From Centropus unirufus (taxonomy: Eukaryota; Chordata; Aves; Cuculiformes; Centropidae), in contig VYZI01000256.1 in assembly GCA_013397695.1 (NCBI GenBank), positions 531,687 to 595,686 on the forward strand: a DNA stretch of 64,000 nt, in the 5' to 3' direction. The translations under genes were made by a program, and so were the position numbers. The notes beneath the pieces were generated by a model. The model was not told where the DNA came from. It did no database searches and saw nothing but the letters and a program-made list of their open reading frames with translations. Below are positions 11,201 through 24,400 of this stretch, piece after piece; position 1 is the stretch's first letter, and the number at the start of each line of letters is the position of its first letter.

Positions 11201-14025
11201 TGGAGATATACTATGCTCCCTGGAGCTCAATGAGTGCCTCTCCTGTGCTTCAGAAGGCCGGGTCTGTCCTTTAGACAGCTACAAATTTAATGAGACCGAC
11301 AGGAGCGCAGCCATCTCTCAGCACAGCTGATCAGAATAATGAAAGTGCTGCTGCCCTGGGTTCTCACAAACTTCCCTGGAGTTTCCTTCCAGGTAGGTGT
11401 TCCCTTTCACTGCAGCGCCGGTGAAGCTCTCCTGGTGCTGCCAGGCCCATGGGCACAGTACCCTCAGTACAGAATTCCTCCTCACCTCCACACAGCCAGC
11501 CAGTGGACCAGGGGCTGCAGGAAGCAGCCTGGCTCTGCTTGACCCATGGGAAACTCGGCATCTCTAGTTCACCCGTAACCCCCAGAGACAAGGATTACAG
11601 AGCACCCTGCTCTTTAATGGACACAGGTATTGTGTGCTTGATAAGGGCTGTAGATGAAACGATCTCTGCTGAAGTGGAACCCGACCCCACTGTGGGTTAT
11701 GTGTAAAAATGTTAGGCAGCTTTACTGGTTCTTACTGGGCAGCCACAACTGATTCGGAACCTGTGGGTTTGCGAGGTACCTAATTGTATGAAATTAATTT
11801 CAGAGACGTGTTTAGGAAACAATCTAGCATAATGGCATTAGCATGGATTCTGTCTGTTGTTTCCCTTCTTCTTGTTCTTTTTCAGGGCAGTTAGGCTTAA
11901 AACCTAAATTAAATAATGAGCACTTTCTTCAGAGGTATTTGTTTTATCCGAAATCTGGAAATAGCCCTTGGGTGATGATTCTCAAAGATACTGAGGTGCC
12001 TCTGAATCACTTATGTCAGAGCACTTAAACCCATCAGACTTATTTAAAGTTTTCTGTGCCTTTCGTAGCCTTATGAGAGTCTTGAATAAACCCCTGTTCC
12101 AGCGGTAGCTTTAATCATAATTACATTTTCTGAAGGTGTCTGAAGATATTCCTTATGGATAAAGCAGGAGAAAAGGTAAATAAGCAGGAATTGGGAAGGC
12201 CTGAGCTGTGAAAAGGAGTTAATTTCACTCTGTTGCATATTAGCAATTTCTCTTTAAAGCACCCCAGTCTGTGGGCTACACGAATCTCACCAGGCGATGA
12301 CCTGGTGGCTCTGATGGCTCTGTGGTCCCTCTTCTTGCATTTCACTACACTCTTTGAGGACCACACTGAGTGGCCATCAAATTGGCCAAAACATGGTGCC
12401 TTTGAGGGGCAGAGGTGTGCGCTGAGAGCCTGTTACTCATTGCCACATCACAAGGATTGATGTGAGGACTGTGCTTGTGGGAAGATGTTTTTGCAGAAAC
12501 CCTTTTGTTCTTGGGAGAGAAATTGGGCAGAAGGTGGTGACTTCTTGTGTGTGAGTGACGGCAGAGGATAAATCAAAGCACCCCCTTTCTGTCCATCCAG
12601 CAGGAAAGAGATGGTTATCAAAAAGCTGCACCAAAGAGCTGTACCAAGCCATTCCTCAGAGTTACCTTACAGGCACCACCCTCTCCTTGTGTTGGTAGGA
12701 GGCTGATCTACAGCCTCCTTGTTGAAGTTGTCAAGGATGTGTTGATTTTACATTTCAATTGAGCTCCTGCAGGGTTTTTCTGGGTTTTTTTTGTGCATCT
12801 GGTTTTGTTGACTGGCTTTCTGAGAGTTCTTTATGTCCTTCCCTGGCACAGGATGCAGCACTTGCCGTGAAAGCCCTTAGCTAAGTACCCTGTCCACTTG
12901 TCCTGCTGGCAGACCTTGGGGTTTTACCACTGGTTGAACCAAGAGCTGTGGTCACCGCTCCTCATGCAGGTGCCCAAGGACACCAATGCCTGTTTCCCAG
13001 TGCTTGGGTGCTGAAATTCCCTGTCCATTTTTCACAGGAAAAGCGTCCAGCTTGCCAGCATGTAATTTCGCACCTGTGAGAGCCTCTTGTTGAAGAGAAG
13101 TGGTCACATTGGTCTCAAAACAAGCTGGCAGAGGCTGTAGTGTATTTAACTACTAAAAATAATGGCACGCTACGCATTGCCACCCGGATGGCGTCCAGGC
13201 TGCCCGAACACCTCGGGTGCCTGGTTTATTTGTGCTATGCTGACAGTGGGATTTGGAAAGAGCGGAGCTGAAACAACCCTAAGGCTGAATGCACGGCAGT
13301 GGCTGGTGCACAGAAGGGTAACCAGCAACAGCTGGAAATTTTTGTCCTCTGAAGCTTTTATTCCATGTTAGAGCTTTATTCCCTTAAGTGTTTTTCATAC
13401 ACATTGCACCCTTGGGCCCTTTAGGGCATTGAAGGGTGCTGTCAGCTGAATGAGCAGCACGGGAGGAGAGGAGGGTCAGTCAGAAATGAGATTTCTCAAG
13501 GGACACTTGAAAAACCCCACTGATGCACTTAGTTATTCCCATGATTTGAAGCATTGCAGGATAAGGTACATGCTTCCAAGCCAGAATTGGTGCAGGTATA
13601 TGATCAGGATGCTCAAAGCCGGCTCCTAGAGGGATGTGACCTGATCTGTTTTCAGAAGCACTGTATGTCTGTCACTCTTATTGACTGCGCTGTGGCTTGG
13701 AACTGCTCAGCCATGCTCAGTTGCTTGAAACCCACTTCTAAGATGCCTGAATTTTGGACACCAGGGCTGGAAAGCTGACTCCAGATGCGGAGTGGAGGCG
13801 CTACAGAGGAGTTGGTGTGCTCTACGAGGGGGCTTTGTCTCCCAGCCATGCCAACAGGTGCCCTTGTGTGTAACCGCGGGTGGTCAGACCCTTGCTCCCT
13901 CTCGCTTTGCTCGTTGCGGTTGCTTGAGCCTTTTCTTTCTTGCATTTTTTATTTCTTTGATTTTTCAACTTTGCTCTCTTCCTCCTCTTTTCTGCTGCCA
14001 CTGTCTCCTGCTTGCACCACACAAG

Positions 14026-14121
14026 CACGCAGCCCGCTCGAGAGCTCCGTGCCCTGCCTCGCCACCCGCACGTTGGATGATGAAATCCGGGTGCCGCGCA
14101 GCCCCAGCGTGGGATGGCTCA
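14026..14121 (+). CDS. Candidate 96-nt cassette exon of SLC4A4 (32 residues)
   Basis: The segment lies between an AG at 14024-14025, preceded by a long pyrimidine-rich region (CTCTCTTCCTCCTC, CTGTCTCCTGC), and a strong donor CA|GTAAGT at 14122. Its length is 96 nt and its phase is 1 in, 1 out, matching the surrounding exons exactly. In that frame it is stop-free and encodes RSPLESSVPCLATRT then LDDEIRVPRSPSVGWL. It would sit between NPDN and SSPAM in the regulatory part of the cytoplasmic domain. It has about 11 CpG pairs, high for an intron. The acceptor AAG|C is moderate. I do not recall a matching SLC4A4 exon, so this remains a prediction. Confidence 0.5.
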
Positions 14122-14480
14122 GTAAGTCGGGGCAGGGGGGTGGGCAGGTGGGGGGCCAGGAGAGGAATAGGAAGAGGTGGTGCATCCAGATGGTCTCCTA
14201 ATGCTTGCTACTGCATTAACAGTGGAAGAATGGGTTCCTTGTGGCGTGGCTGCTTCTCTGGCTGCCCGTGGTACCCCCACTATCCTCACTATCCCACTTG
14301 CTGCTCTGTTTCACTCTGTTTTACTTTATGACTTCAGCTGGGATGGAACAGGTAGGTTTTCCTCCAACGTCCCATTTCCATCACCTATCAAAGTATCCTT
14401 TGGGTTTTAAAAGGGCTTAATGGATTTTGCCACCAGTGCAGTATTAAAAATGCAATGAGTTTAAATCTTTAAATGTCCAC

Positions 14481-14740
14481 AGAATCATGGCATGGGTTAG
14501 GTTGGAAAGGACCTCAAAGCCTGTCCAGTTCCACCACCTGCTGTGGACAGGGACACCTCCCACTGGATCAGAGGGCTCCAAGCCCCATCCAGCCTGGCCT
14601 TGAACACCTCCAGGGATGGGGCAGCCTCGGCTTCCTTGAGCAACCTGGGCCAGGGCCTCCCCACCCTCACAGGAAAACATTTCTCCCTCAGATCTCATCT
14701 CAGTCTCCTGTCTTTCAGCTTAAGGTGCTGGCTTTCCTCC
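14481..14740 (-). mobile_element. CR1 LINE 3' fragment
   Basis: Reverse-oriented copy with GAATCATGGCATGGGTTAGG, GGAAAGGACCTCAAAGCC, AGCCCCATCCAGCCTGGCC, TTGAACACCTCCAGGGATGG and CCCACCCTCACAGGAAAAC in the expected order. A pyrimidine run ending in TTTCAG at 14718 faces the gene's sense direction. Confidence 0.93.
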
Positions 14741-16540
14741 AGAGACTGAGCTTTCCTCATGTCACTGCAATCTCCTAATAGTCCAGTCTTGTGCAGAGTC
14801 ACCCTTAGGAGCAGGCTTGTCATATATATGTTACAAACCTAGTACTGGTCGTGTCTGCTGGCTTTGGGCCTTCAAAGGTGCACAGCCTTAGGAAACCTGA
14901 GTCCGAAGGGATTTAGACTATATGGATTCAGGCCACAGCATTCATAAAGCCAAATGGCTTTTGAGCCAACATTGTTCATGTTGCATCTTGCATTTCTAGT
15001 AGCATTTTTTCATTGGTGACTGTGTCTGGCAGTCAAGGTAAATTCGGGGATTTGGAGAAAGCTTCTATATGCAGACTGGGATACTGTTGGGTTCCTTAGG
15101 TCAGCAAAGCCGGTAAAAGGTGGTGCTTGTGGTTTCCAGTCTGTGTCCTGAAGGTCATCTGTTCTGAGTGGGACTAGTCTGAACTTGAGGACCTTGTAAG
15201 GCATCTTCAAAGGCTGATGCACAGACACCAAATTTGAGGGGAGAACAGTCATTTTATACACTTAAGAGGTTTTGGCTGTCAGCAGTGAGTGTAACGTTTC
15301 CTGCAGGGAGATGGAGATAGAAATCACCTTACCATGACAGCTCTCTGCCTCGCTTTCTACCTCTAAAAAACAAAGAGTACATTGTGAAGTTTTAGTGCTG
15401 AGATCTCTTAATGCAAGGCTGGTCTGATGACTGAGGGTGAATCAGGTCAGTGTGTTGTGCCAAGAAGCTGGAGCTGTGGCTCGTGTGCTCACAGCTCTTT
15501 GTGGGAGAGCTCTCAGAAATGAGTGCAGGTGCAGGACACACTTGGGCTTTCTTCTTGGGCATGGGTCCTCCCTCCTGGCAGGAGCTCTCCGTGCACTGAA
15601 GTAAGCACTGTCACTCAAGGAGTTTCTTTAGAGAAAATATCAGAGTAGAGTCCCTAGTGAGGCATTTATGGGCAGGAAAGGGACATTCTTCATGCAAAGT
15701 GCTCCAATGATGACCAAAGGAGGTTCCTGAAAGCCTTCTGCCCGGAGGTTCATGCTGCTTTTTGTCCCTGGTTTTGGCTGATGTCCCTCACTTCTAGGCT
15801 TCATGCACTTGTTCAGCCTTGTTGTGGTAGTGCTGCTGTAGCTGCGATCAGTTCAGAGTCTGCAAAATGTCATTAACAGCTATATAAAATAAGATCATGA
15901 GTATTTTCTACCCTTGCTCAAAGCTTTTTGAAAGCCACACTTGGTTCCTTCGCTGTTAGAGTCATTATCCATGCCAGCGGTCTGATGGCAAGGCTTGACC
16001 TGGATGAACCCAAACCTCTGCAATGCCGTCTTGCCATCCACAGCAGAACAGGAGCCATCCCAAACCCACGTCCTGCCCATGTGGGACGCCAGGCTCTGAG
16101 AGCAACCTAGTGGCATTCTCACCTCAGCAGGGCTTTGAGCTGCTCCGGATCTATTTAATTCCCCACTCAGTAGCACACAGGTGGTGGAATCCGATAGAAG
16201 CTTTGCTTTGACTCACTGAGCTGTGTGACACCAGGTACCGGTGGGAACAAGCTTCCCAGTTTTTTAAGAAAGGGCTTCTCCGGTTCTCAGTTTAATATAT
16301 TGGGTTTGCAAGGCAACCGTGTGTATCTGCATCGAGCTTCAGTCTTCCGTGTTAATGGATGGGTACATTATATACTTGGCAAAGAGTTCCCAGAGTTGGC
16401 AGCGTCTGGGCAACCTTTGAAAGGGAATTAATTGTACAAGGAAAAGGAGCCCTAAGTCTCAATAATGGCCTTTAGGTTTACCATAACTTGAGCTTATTTT
16501 GGGGCCTTTTGCCCACCTTTGCTTTTTACCAAACAGATAT

Positions 16541-16620
16541 ATCTATTAATTATTCATATATAGTATTATTTATTATATTTATTATATTTATTATATTTAT
16601 TATATATATTATTTATTTGT
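16541..16620. repeat. AT-rich tandem repeat, about 9-bp unit
   Basis: Repeated TTATATTTA units, about four near-perfect copies between 16570 and 16602, sit within a longer AT-only stretch running to TTATTTATTTG. This is a minisatellite or microsatellite-like low-complexity tract. Confidence 0.85.
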
Positions 16621-18393
16621 TCATCTATAAGAAGGTATAACAATCAAAGCAATATCTATGCCATGCAGCAGACACATCACACCTGAGCAAGACTCATCCC
16701 TTATTTCCTGCTTTGTGTCTATGTTTATCTCCTTCCTACAGATCCATAATCAAACCTTCAAGCAAAATTTGTAGGTATTGCTAAGTCTGGCTTGCTTAAG
16801 AGTCTGGTTACTAATACATGTAGCTTAAACCTGCCATCCAAGTAGCATTTGTCACTCTGTGAGTAGACATGGTGAAAACTTTGTAGAGGTAGGTGGGGTC
16901 ATAAATCTGGCTCACAGGAACAGCAGGAAGAGGAGAATCTGGGGAAACTCCCCTTTATAATATCTAATTGATCTACTGGTCCTTGGCCTTTGCTGTGGTG
17001 GCGTTGCTGGCTGTGGCAATAGCACATGGCAAGTGCATTGTGATTCCAAGTGGCTCATAGGAGTCCATCTCCATGCATGCTGGATACGTTGAAAAAAAAA
17101 CCAAAACCAGTCCTGATCTTTTTCTCCTCACTCTTTCTTTTCCCCTTTTTGCCCGTTGTGCTGATTTGTTACAGAGTTTGTTTGCTCTGAGAGCTGATGA
17201 ACACTGACAGCTTGGATTTCCAGTTTGGCGTGAAGATCAAAGCATAGATTTAATCAGTATTGGCTCAACACATAGCCTAAGCTGGGAAATGCCCCAGTGC
17301 CATTTCTTTTGGACAATTTTCTGTCCCTCCAGTTCTCTTCATGGTCAGAAACTGTGATAACAGCTCCTGTTGCTGTGCTTCTGGTTCTTGGGAAAGTGGG
17401 TGAGAAGGAAGGGGAAAATCCAATATAAATAAATGCATACTGGCCGCTGTGCTTTGTGGTGCTGCATCCATCCCAGAAGTCTTTTTTTTGGTATATATAT
17501 TGAAATTCTTTTTCTGCTTTGACTATTGTGGCTGTTTCTGGGTTCCTTCTGTTTAATATGACTGCTTTCAGTGGGTTGTAGAACGGAATCCTGAAATCAC
17601 AGGGCTTGTTGGCATGCTCTTTGGAACCATTTCCATACGTTCTGCTGGTCTCTGAGAAGACCAGAGCAAGGAGGCTAAGTAGCCCACATGGCTAGCCTGC
17701 TGCTGGCTGTTTTACATTGCTTGAGTGCCAGCAGGTGGGGTTTGCAGCGAGTCTGTGAGAAGGAAATGGAGGTGAACTGCATCAGCTCTTGGTTGTTGGG
17801 GTTTCCTTCATCTCTACAGATTTCTGGTGGCGGGAATTGTTGCCTTGTGGCCTGTTGATGTGGTGTGTACAGGAAAACACTTAAGGTTTGTGAGCTTTGT
17901 TAATGAGTTCGTGAAAAGAGGTAGATTTTTGTTCTGGGCTGTTTTGAAGGACCATGAGCTATGTACCCAAGTCCAGGGCATGGAGGAATGTAGGGCAGGT
18001 GCCATCTACTTTGAAGAGGGTCTGCAGGTGGGATTGAACACAGGGGTCTCAGCCCTGTGGAGGGAATGGTTAGTGGCTTGTTCCTGGCTGACGCAGCGGC
18101 ATCCCTGTCAGTAGCCTGGAGCTGCTTCGCTTGTTCTCCCACAGGCAGGAATTAGGGAAGGTCCTTAGACTCTTTTGCTGTCCTGGGAATGCTTGCGGTC
18201 AGAGATGACAAAGTGTTAGCTTCTTAACATCCTGTGTGCCACATAACGTCATCAAAAGCAGCCTGGCAGGGTCTTCAATCCCCTCCATCAACCTCCCCTG
18301 TGCAAGGAAGGGTGTTGCTGTAGCCTGAAGCCTCTGTTCTTCTGCCTGCATCGAAACAGGGTGCTTTAATTGGTGTTGACATTGTTCTTGCAG

Positions 18394-18470
18394 GCAGCCC
18401 AGCCATGGCCCACAGAAACCTGACTTCCACCAGTCTGAATGACATCTCTGACAAGCCTGAGAAGGACCAG
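18394..18470 (+). CDS. SLC4A4: SLC4A4 exon 4 of window, phosphorylatable linker of cytoplasmic domain
   Basis: 77 nt: two bases finish Gly, then 25 codons SPAMAHRNLTSTSLNDIS and DKPEKDQ; acceptor TTGTTCTTGCAG and donor CAG|GTAAGC. Human-equivalent residues are about 201-225. It is a Ser/Thr-rich, charged linker between two parts of the cytoplasmic domain. Human THRNLTSSS is AHRNLTSTS here, so the hydroxyl pattern is shifted slightly. The exon ends in phase 0. Confidence 0.96.
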
Positions 18471-21400
18471 GTAAGCTCCAGATTCAGCTCTAGCTTTGTG
18501 CTGTGTGTGGTTAGGAGCTGGATCATGGGGAAAGAGGCGCTGTACTGTAAGACTGAAGCAAAAGAAGAGGGTCAGCAAGGTGAGTAGAGTATTTCTGAGT
18601 CCTGTGACTGGATCCTCCACCTGTTAAAGCACCAGCTCTTGAGAACAGCACGTTAAACTCTTGCAAGTCTTGAGGCAGGTGGTACCATGTATGTGGCATC
18701 TTGCTGATACCCATGAGGAAGGAAGGAAAATGTCCATATATTGATGTATTTGGGATCCTCTTCCAGCTGAAAAGGGGTGACAGCAATGGTTTGCACAGGA
18801 GCTGAGGTCCTGCAACACTCCAGGACTTGTGCTTAGGGATTGGGAGCAGTCAGGAGATGGGGTCCCTGCTACAACAGCTGGTGGAAAAGGAGATGTTGTG
18901 CATCGCTCCTGGAAGGCACCTGTGGAAGAACAGCTCCAAAATTGGGATGCACAGTGATGTTAAAATTGGCCAGATCTCCCTGAATGTGACCACTTTCTTT
19001 GACATGGACAATGTTTGTGGTGTAACCCATGGGCTGCCTCCGTGTGTATTCTCCTCCTTCCCAATAGCAGAAGAGTGAAGGGTACGAGTAAGCTTATTTC
19101 AACTCTTAGAAAACCAGTGTCTGAATGTGGGCTCTGTGCAGATTTCAAACCACCTTTGTCTTGGTTTGGAAAGTGGGTTATCCTCAAAGCACCACTGGTT
19201 CTTGCTGAGGATCTGTTTTTTTTCTGTGCCTTTCAGCATTCCCTGATGCAGTGGTTATTCTGAATGCAAATGAGAGTTACTTTGGACAGTAATTTGGGTA
19301 ACACAGTAGCACTGGCCAGCTGAGAATGACTCTGGTCCTTGAAATGCGGGCTGGTTGCAGTCTGAAAGAGGCACAGCAGCATAATCAGTGTAGAAAAGTG
19401 AGTTTAGAGGAATATTCAATAGATATTAAAAAAAAAAAGTTGCATGGAAAGAGAAGGTGGGCGATGCATTTTCTGTTGACCTCAGCATCATTCAGAGCTG
19501 TAGCATACATCTATAGCAGTTTTGTTTGCAAAATATCTGGCTTTCTTAATACATGCAGCCACACCTGCGATTGTAAAATAAATTTGTTTTGCACTGGAAA
19601 GAGTGCTTTGTTTATACTTCTAATCACCTTATAATTTGGCTCTTCCAGCTGGCCTGGCAGAACACTAGCTCTGAGTGTTGCAGCAGGCTTTGTAGATCTC
19701 AACAGTGCCAACAGTCTGTTGCCCCTCCTGCTGAAATGTCTCTGGGTGCACTGATAAAAGAAGTTTTGTGTCAAATTTGCCTTAAAAATAGATGTTTTGG
19801 TAGTGCTAATAGTGAAATCTGTTAATAAATCCCCTTTGGGTATGCACTCCAAGGTTTTGAAGTTCCCAGGTAGATAATGCTGGACTGTTTGGAGTGAAAA
19901 CCGTTACTTGAAAACTAGCTAGTTCCAAAAAGCCACTTAGTTAATTAGCCCGTGTCCTGCTGATGAACTTTGCACGGTGGGAACCTTGTACTGCGCACCC
20001 TTCACAGCTGGTCTCAGGAATCACCTTAGATCTCAGTTTTCATTACTGATTGACCGATCGCCTGTCTTGATAAAGTTTATGGCATTGTGGTGATGCCTGG
20101 CAACTTTCTTGAGCAGAACTCCAGCCTTTATTGCTAACCGCAACAGTGCAATTAACAGCGTAGCAATATGACAGCCAGAATGGTCTTGGAATCTCTGTTT
20201 CAGGAGGTTCTTGCTAAGCAGAAAGACACACAAAGTAAAATTACTGTGGATGCTCTCTGCTGAATGCCATTTTACCCTTTTGTTTCTGTCTCTGTCCTGG
20301 AGCAGTGCTGGTAGTCAGGGCTTTGGAGCTGCAGTATGACCTCCCTGTCATTGTGATTGTCACCCCTGAGACAATGCGGAGCAGGGTACAGGTCCGTGCC
20401 TTAGGACAGCTCTTGCCCCATGCACTCATCTAGCTGGAAGCAGCCATAGCATTTTGAAGCAGCCATACCTTCCAGTACTTTCAGCCTATCCGGGCAAGTC
20501 TTCTGACTCACCCACCAGCCTTCCAGCCCCAGTGATATTTAACTTTCTGTGTCCTAAGGTGTTCCATCCCTGCTTAGCAACAGTTTCCACACATACTTTT
20601 AGAGGAGCAGGCAGGTCTTGTACCTCTACCCACGCCTTCCTTTCTCCTTGATGTCATAAGTCCAGTAGAAAACTGGTGTCTCCCACTGTATGACCCTGAT
20701 AGTTTTTTGTTTGGAGTCATCATCTGTGAAACCAAACTACAAGCAGATTTCCTGGCATGCTGTGGTTGCCTCACCACTAGTGAGTACGGGGATTTTCCAT
20801 TCATTTCCACGTGTGCAACAAGTGGTGGTTTCCACAGATAGCCTTAGAGGTTAGAAGCACCAAATTAAGGCTGGAGAAGGTCAGAAGAGGACGCTCTGCA
20901 GGCATGAATGCTCTGTGCATGAGTAGCGTGTGTTGGCGTGTTACCTAATATGCTTGGCCACCTCTCTCTCCTCTTGGAGATGACCTGTTATTATCGGCAG
21001 TGCTTCAGTGTGGTCACCTGGGCCAGGCGGCTCTCAGGTGGCTCAGGTTGTGGTGGGTTTTATAGCTAATCCAATTAAGGAGCAGTAAGCAGTTGGGACC
21101 TCAGCTACAAAGGCAAAAGCCTGGATTGAGCCGTCCAAACACAGGAATTTCTTTGAGGTGTCTGGTCGTCCGCCCGGCCTCCAGAGCTTATGTTTCAGTA
21201 CCTGTAGAGACTGGAGTTGCAGAGCTGGTTCAGATTTCAGGTGGGCTGCTTGTCTCTCGGACAGTTGCTTTGCTAGCTGCAGGAGAAGCCCGCCTAATGC
21301 AGACACTTCCTGTCACAGCAGGGAAGGGGGGTGTTAGAATTTCTTAGGCAAAGCAGTGGAGCGTCCCAGGGAATGCTGTACACGGCTAGCTTTTCCCTGA

Positions 21401-24400
21401 AGCTCTGCTGGGGAACCCTCCCAGGGAATGCCCTCCCCGAGGTCCTGCTCAGAGGAGTCAGGAAATGTGTCAGTGTTCAAAGGCAAATGCATGATGGAGG
21501 TGGTGGCCATTGGATTGGCCTCCTCCAGAGACAGAGGAGCAGTAAGGTATCAAGATGAGAGGGAGAAGACAGGAACCCTCAGCCTTACCCTGTGTGTGAT
21601 GAGCAGCTGGGCTTGCTTCGCCCTGCAGATGGTGAACCTGGTGAGATGTCCCATGCAGCTCCTGGGCTTTCTCCCAGGTTGCAGAGATGAGTTAGGAGAC
21701 AGACAGCACTGAAGACAAGGGGCAGTGTTGGCAGTGGTCCCAAGACACACCAACTTGAGGTAATAACAAGAGATGTGGGTTTATTAAAGTCACAAGTAGT
21801 GCTCAGGTTTATCCGTGTTCAGCATTTTGAGGCAGTTCCTCTGCCCTCACAGAAGGGACAGGTTTGTGCTGACTTTGGATTTACTTTGATCTTGCTTTTG
21901 TTTTCTTTTTCTTGTGCTCTTTGCCTTTATTAATATGCTTTTTGGGGTTAATCTTACCGGGTAACCATTAAGCTCTTTCACAAAGAAAATGAACTCGGGA
22001 TACCTCTTGGAAAGGGCTGGAGTGAGGAAGGGACAGAGGACGCTCGGGCCCTTTCCAAAGGGCTTCCCATTCCTTTGGTGCCAGGGCAAAAAAACATCAC
22101 CTGGAGGGGAAGGAGAAGAGAATCCCTGAAAGGCAAGGAAGGAGTGGAGACGCAGGAGGCAGGCAATAATCATGGTTGGGGGTTTCCAAAGGGTGCTCCA
22201 TTGGCCTTGCTCTCAGCCCTGCCACTGGTAATTTTTGCTGTCTTGTCCTCCAAAACGAACTCCAGTGTACTGCTATGCACTGAAAACCCCAAACCAACCT
22301 TGCCACATGTCTGCTTATTCTCTTTTTCCATCTGACATAGTGTGATAACCAGTCAGATTAGCAGCTAAGGCAAAAGAGAGCTTGCTTCGTGGGAAATGGT
22401 GGGGTTAGAATATGTTCATTGACTTCGTATAATTCGCTTCATTATAGATGAGACTGGATGCAATAATTCTGCCATCAGAATAACCCTGTGTGACATCATA
22501 AAATGATGCAGAAATCTGAAAGTAATAAGGTCTTGGGTTACTTATAAGGTTGAGGTGGCTGCTAAATTAAAAACAGCACATTACTCTTTTTTTCTCTTTA
22601 ATTTATGGCAACGGAATCATTGTGAAGCTGACAGAAGTTGAAGGAACAATTACCCAAATGCAGAGTTTGCAGGCAATTGTTACCCACAGCTCACTCCTCG
22701 CAAGGCATCGATAGTATCGATCCAGCACTCCCGTACCCACGGCAGGCAACACCCAGGGCCCCTGTCCCAGCCCCATCCAGCACTGCTCTTGCTGGGCTGG
22801 CCGACCCCACGGGTGGCCCATGGGAAGGGAATTCATGGGACATGGTTAATTGGTTATTGCAGTAGTGCTGGATTTGTTACAGTCAGTGGGAGCAGTGTGA
22901 ACAGCAGAGCTTTCTGAAGCAGCACAGAGCCTGCACAGAGCAGATTGCAGAGACCATTTGCAGGCAGCAGTGAGCAGGAGTTGCTGGGTGAGCAAAAGGA
23001 TGTGTGTTTTCCCCAAGAGACGCTCAGCTCTGGTTTACTTTCCTGTTGTTATTTTGGGGCGTTGGGATCTGCTGACGATCACCAAAGTGTCACAAAGCTT
23101 TTTGCCTGTCAAGTTCCCAGCTGAGCTCGTGGGATAAAAAGCCATAACGGGATATTTAATCATTCTACAAGAGGCGAAGGTTTGCAGAAGAAGTGATGGG
23201 GGGAAGAAAGCTTTTATTCCCATTTTCCCTGCCATGCTCAATAAAAATGCTTGTGTAACAACTGGCAAACAGAAAGGGGAGCTCGAAGGAAGTCTTTCTG
23301 TTCTGCCCCAGCCTGCATGGGAAGCTTGCCCTGGTGCTAAACAAAAGGCTCTGGATTCCTTCCTCCTGCCACTCTCCTCTCTGTCAGCAGTGCACCCAGA
23401 CAGGGGCTGTTGTGTGCGTATTGAAGTCAGGTGATCCGCACGATCCGGCTTCTCTGCCGTGAGCACGGCAGCTCAGTTCACTGTGCTGTGCTGCACTGAG
23501 GCTGGGTCAGCATCCTCAGCATCTTACAGAAGATGCCAGGGCCCTGACTCAGCCTGCTGTGGTGATAAATAGCTTGAGTAAAGCCATCCAGTTCTGATTC
23601 TGCTGGTTTGCCGTGGCTTTGCTTTGGGCTTGTTTGATGTTTTGGCACTTTCTAAGGATGTTTAGGGAAGAGGAGGTCTTTTCTGTTTTCCAATGAATAC
23701 ATCAGCATGGAGGCTTCCTGCTCTCTCCTGGGTTCTGAGCTTTCTATTGCCACAGACATCGGTAGTACCAGAGCAGAGTCGATCTGGAAGGACCAAGATT
23801 TCTCATGACAAGGGGATTCCCCCAGCTCGTGGAGGTCAAGTGGTTAGTTCAAGTTCCTCTCTTAATCCTGTGTTGAATAACACCAACTGCAAGTTCTAAT
23901 GAAGATTCCTTGAGCTGTCAAAACAGACAACCTTGTGGTTTACCCTCATCTGGTCCACAGCAGCGATGGGTCTAGACAAAGCAGGTGTCCAACAAATCTG
24001 GGGAAGGTGAGGGACACGTGCATGCGGAGTGTTCAACCAGATACAGGTAGAGAAGATCTAACGCTTCTGCTGGTTTAGGTGCATCTTAGCCAAGTTCTGC
24101 ATCTTCCATGTATTCGATGCCAATAAGCTTTTCTGAAGTGTTCATTTCTCTCGGCAGCTTCCCAGTTTGTGTGTCTTGTGTGAGTTCCTGCCAGCTTGCA
24201 AGTGGTCTTATGTCAAAGAGGGATGTGGAAGGAAACCAGGATCAGGTGATGGCTTGCCCAGGGGCATCCCAGCACTCTGTTGCTGGTGGCATCCACACTC
24301 CTGTCTGATTTTCTAAGTTAGCTCTTGATTTTTTTCAGCTTTATCTGTGAATGAAAGTAACGGAGAAGAGTCAAGCACAGGCTTTCTCAGCCCTGTTGTT

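Larger units (their letters stand above)
8202..18393 (+). other. SLC4A4: Intron 3 of window
   Basis: This 10.2-kb intron holds a candidate cassette exon (14026-14121), one CR1 copy (14481-14740), an AT-rich tandem repeat (16541-16620) and a poly-T/TA stretch near 17480. The 8202-13780 part shows no repeat or gene that I recognise. Confidence 0.8.

Noticed and set aside
14033..14121. Alternative acceptor CACGCAG at 14031-14032 for the cassette exon
   Set aside because: It gives an 89-nt exon, which would shift the reading frame of everything downstream.
13792..14331. 179-codon open frame covering the candidate cassette exon
   Set aside because: It is in a different frame from the one that fits SLC4A4 phases. 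Only the 96-nt segment in the matching frame was kept as a candidate.
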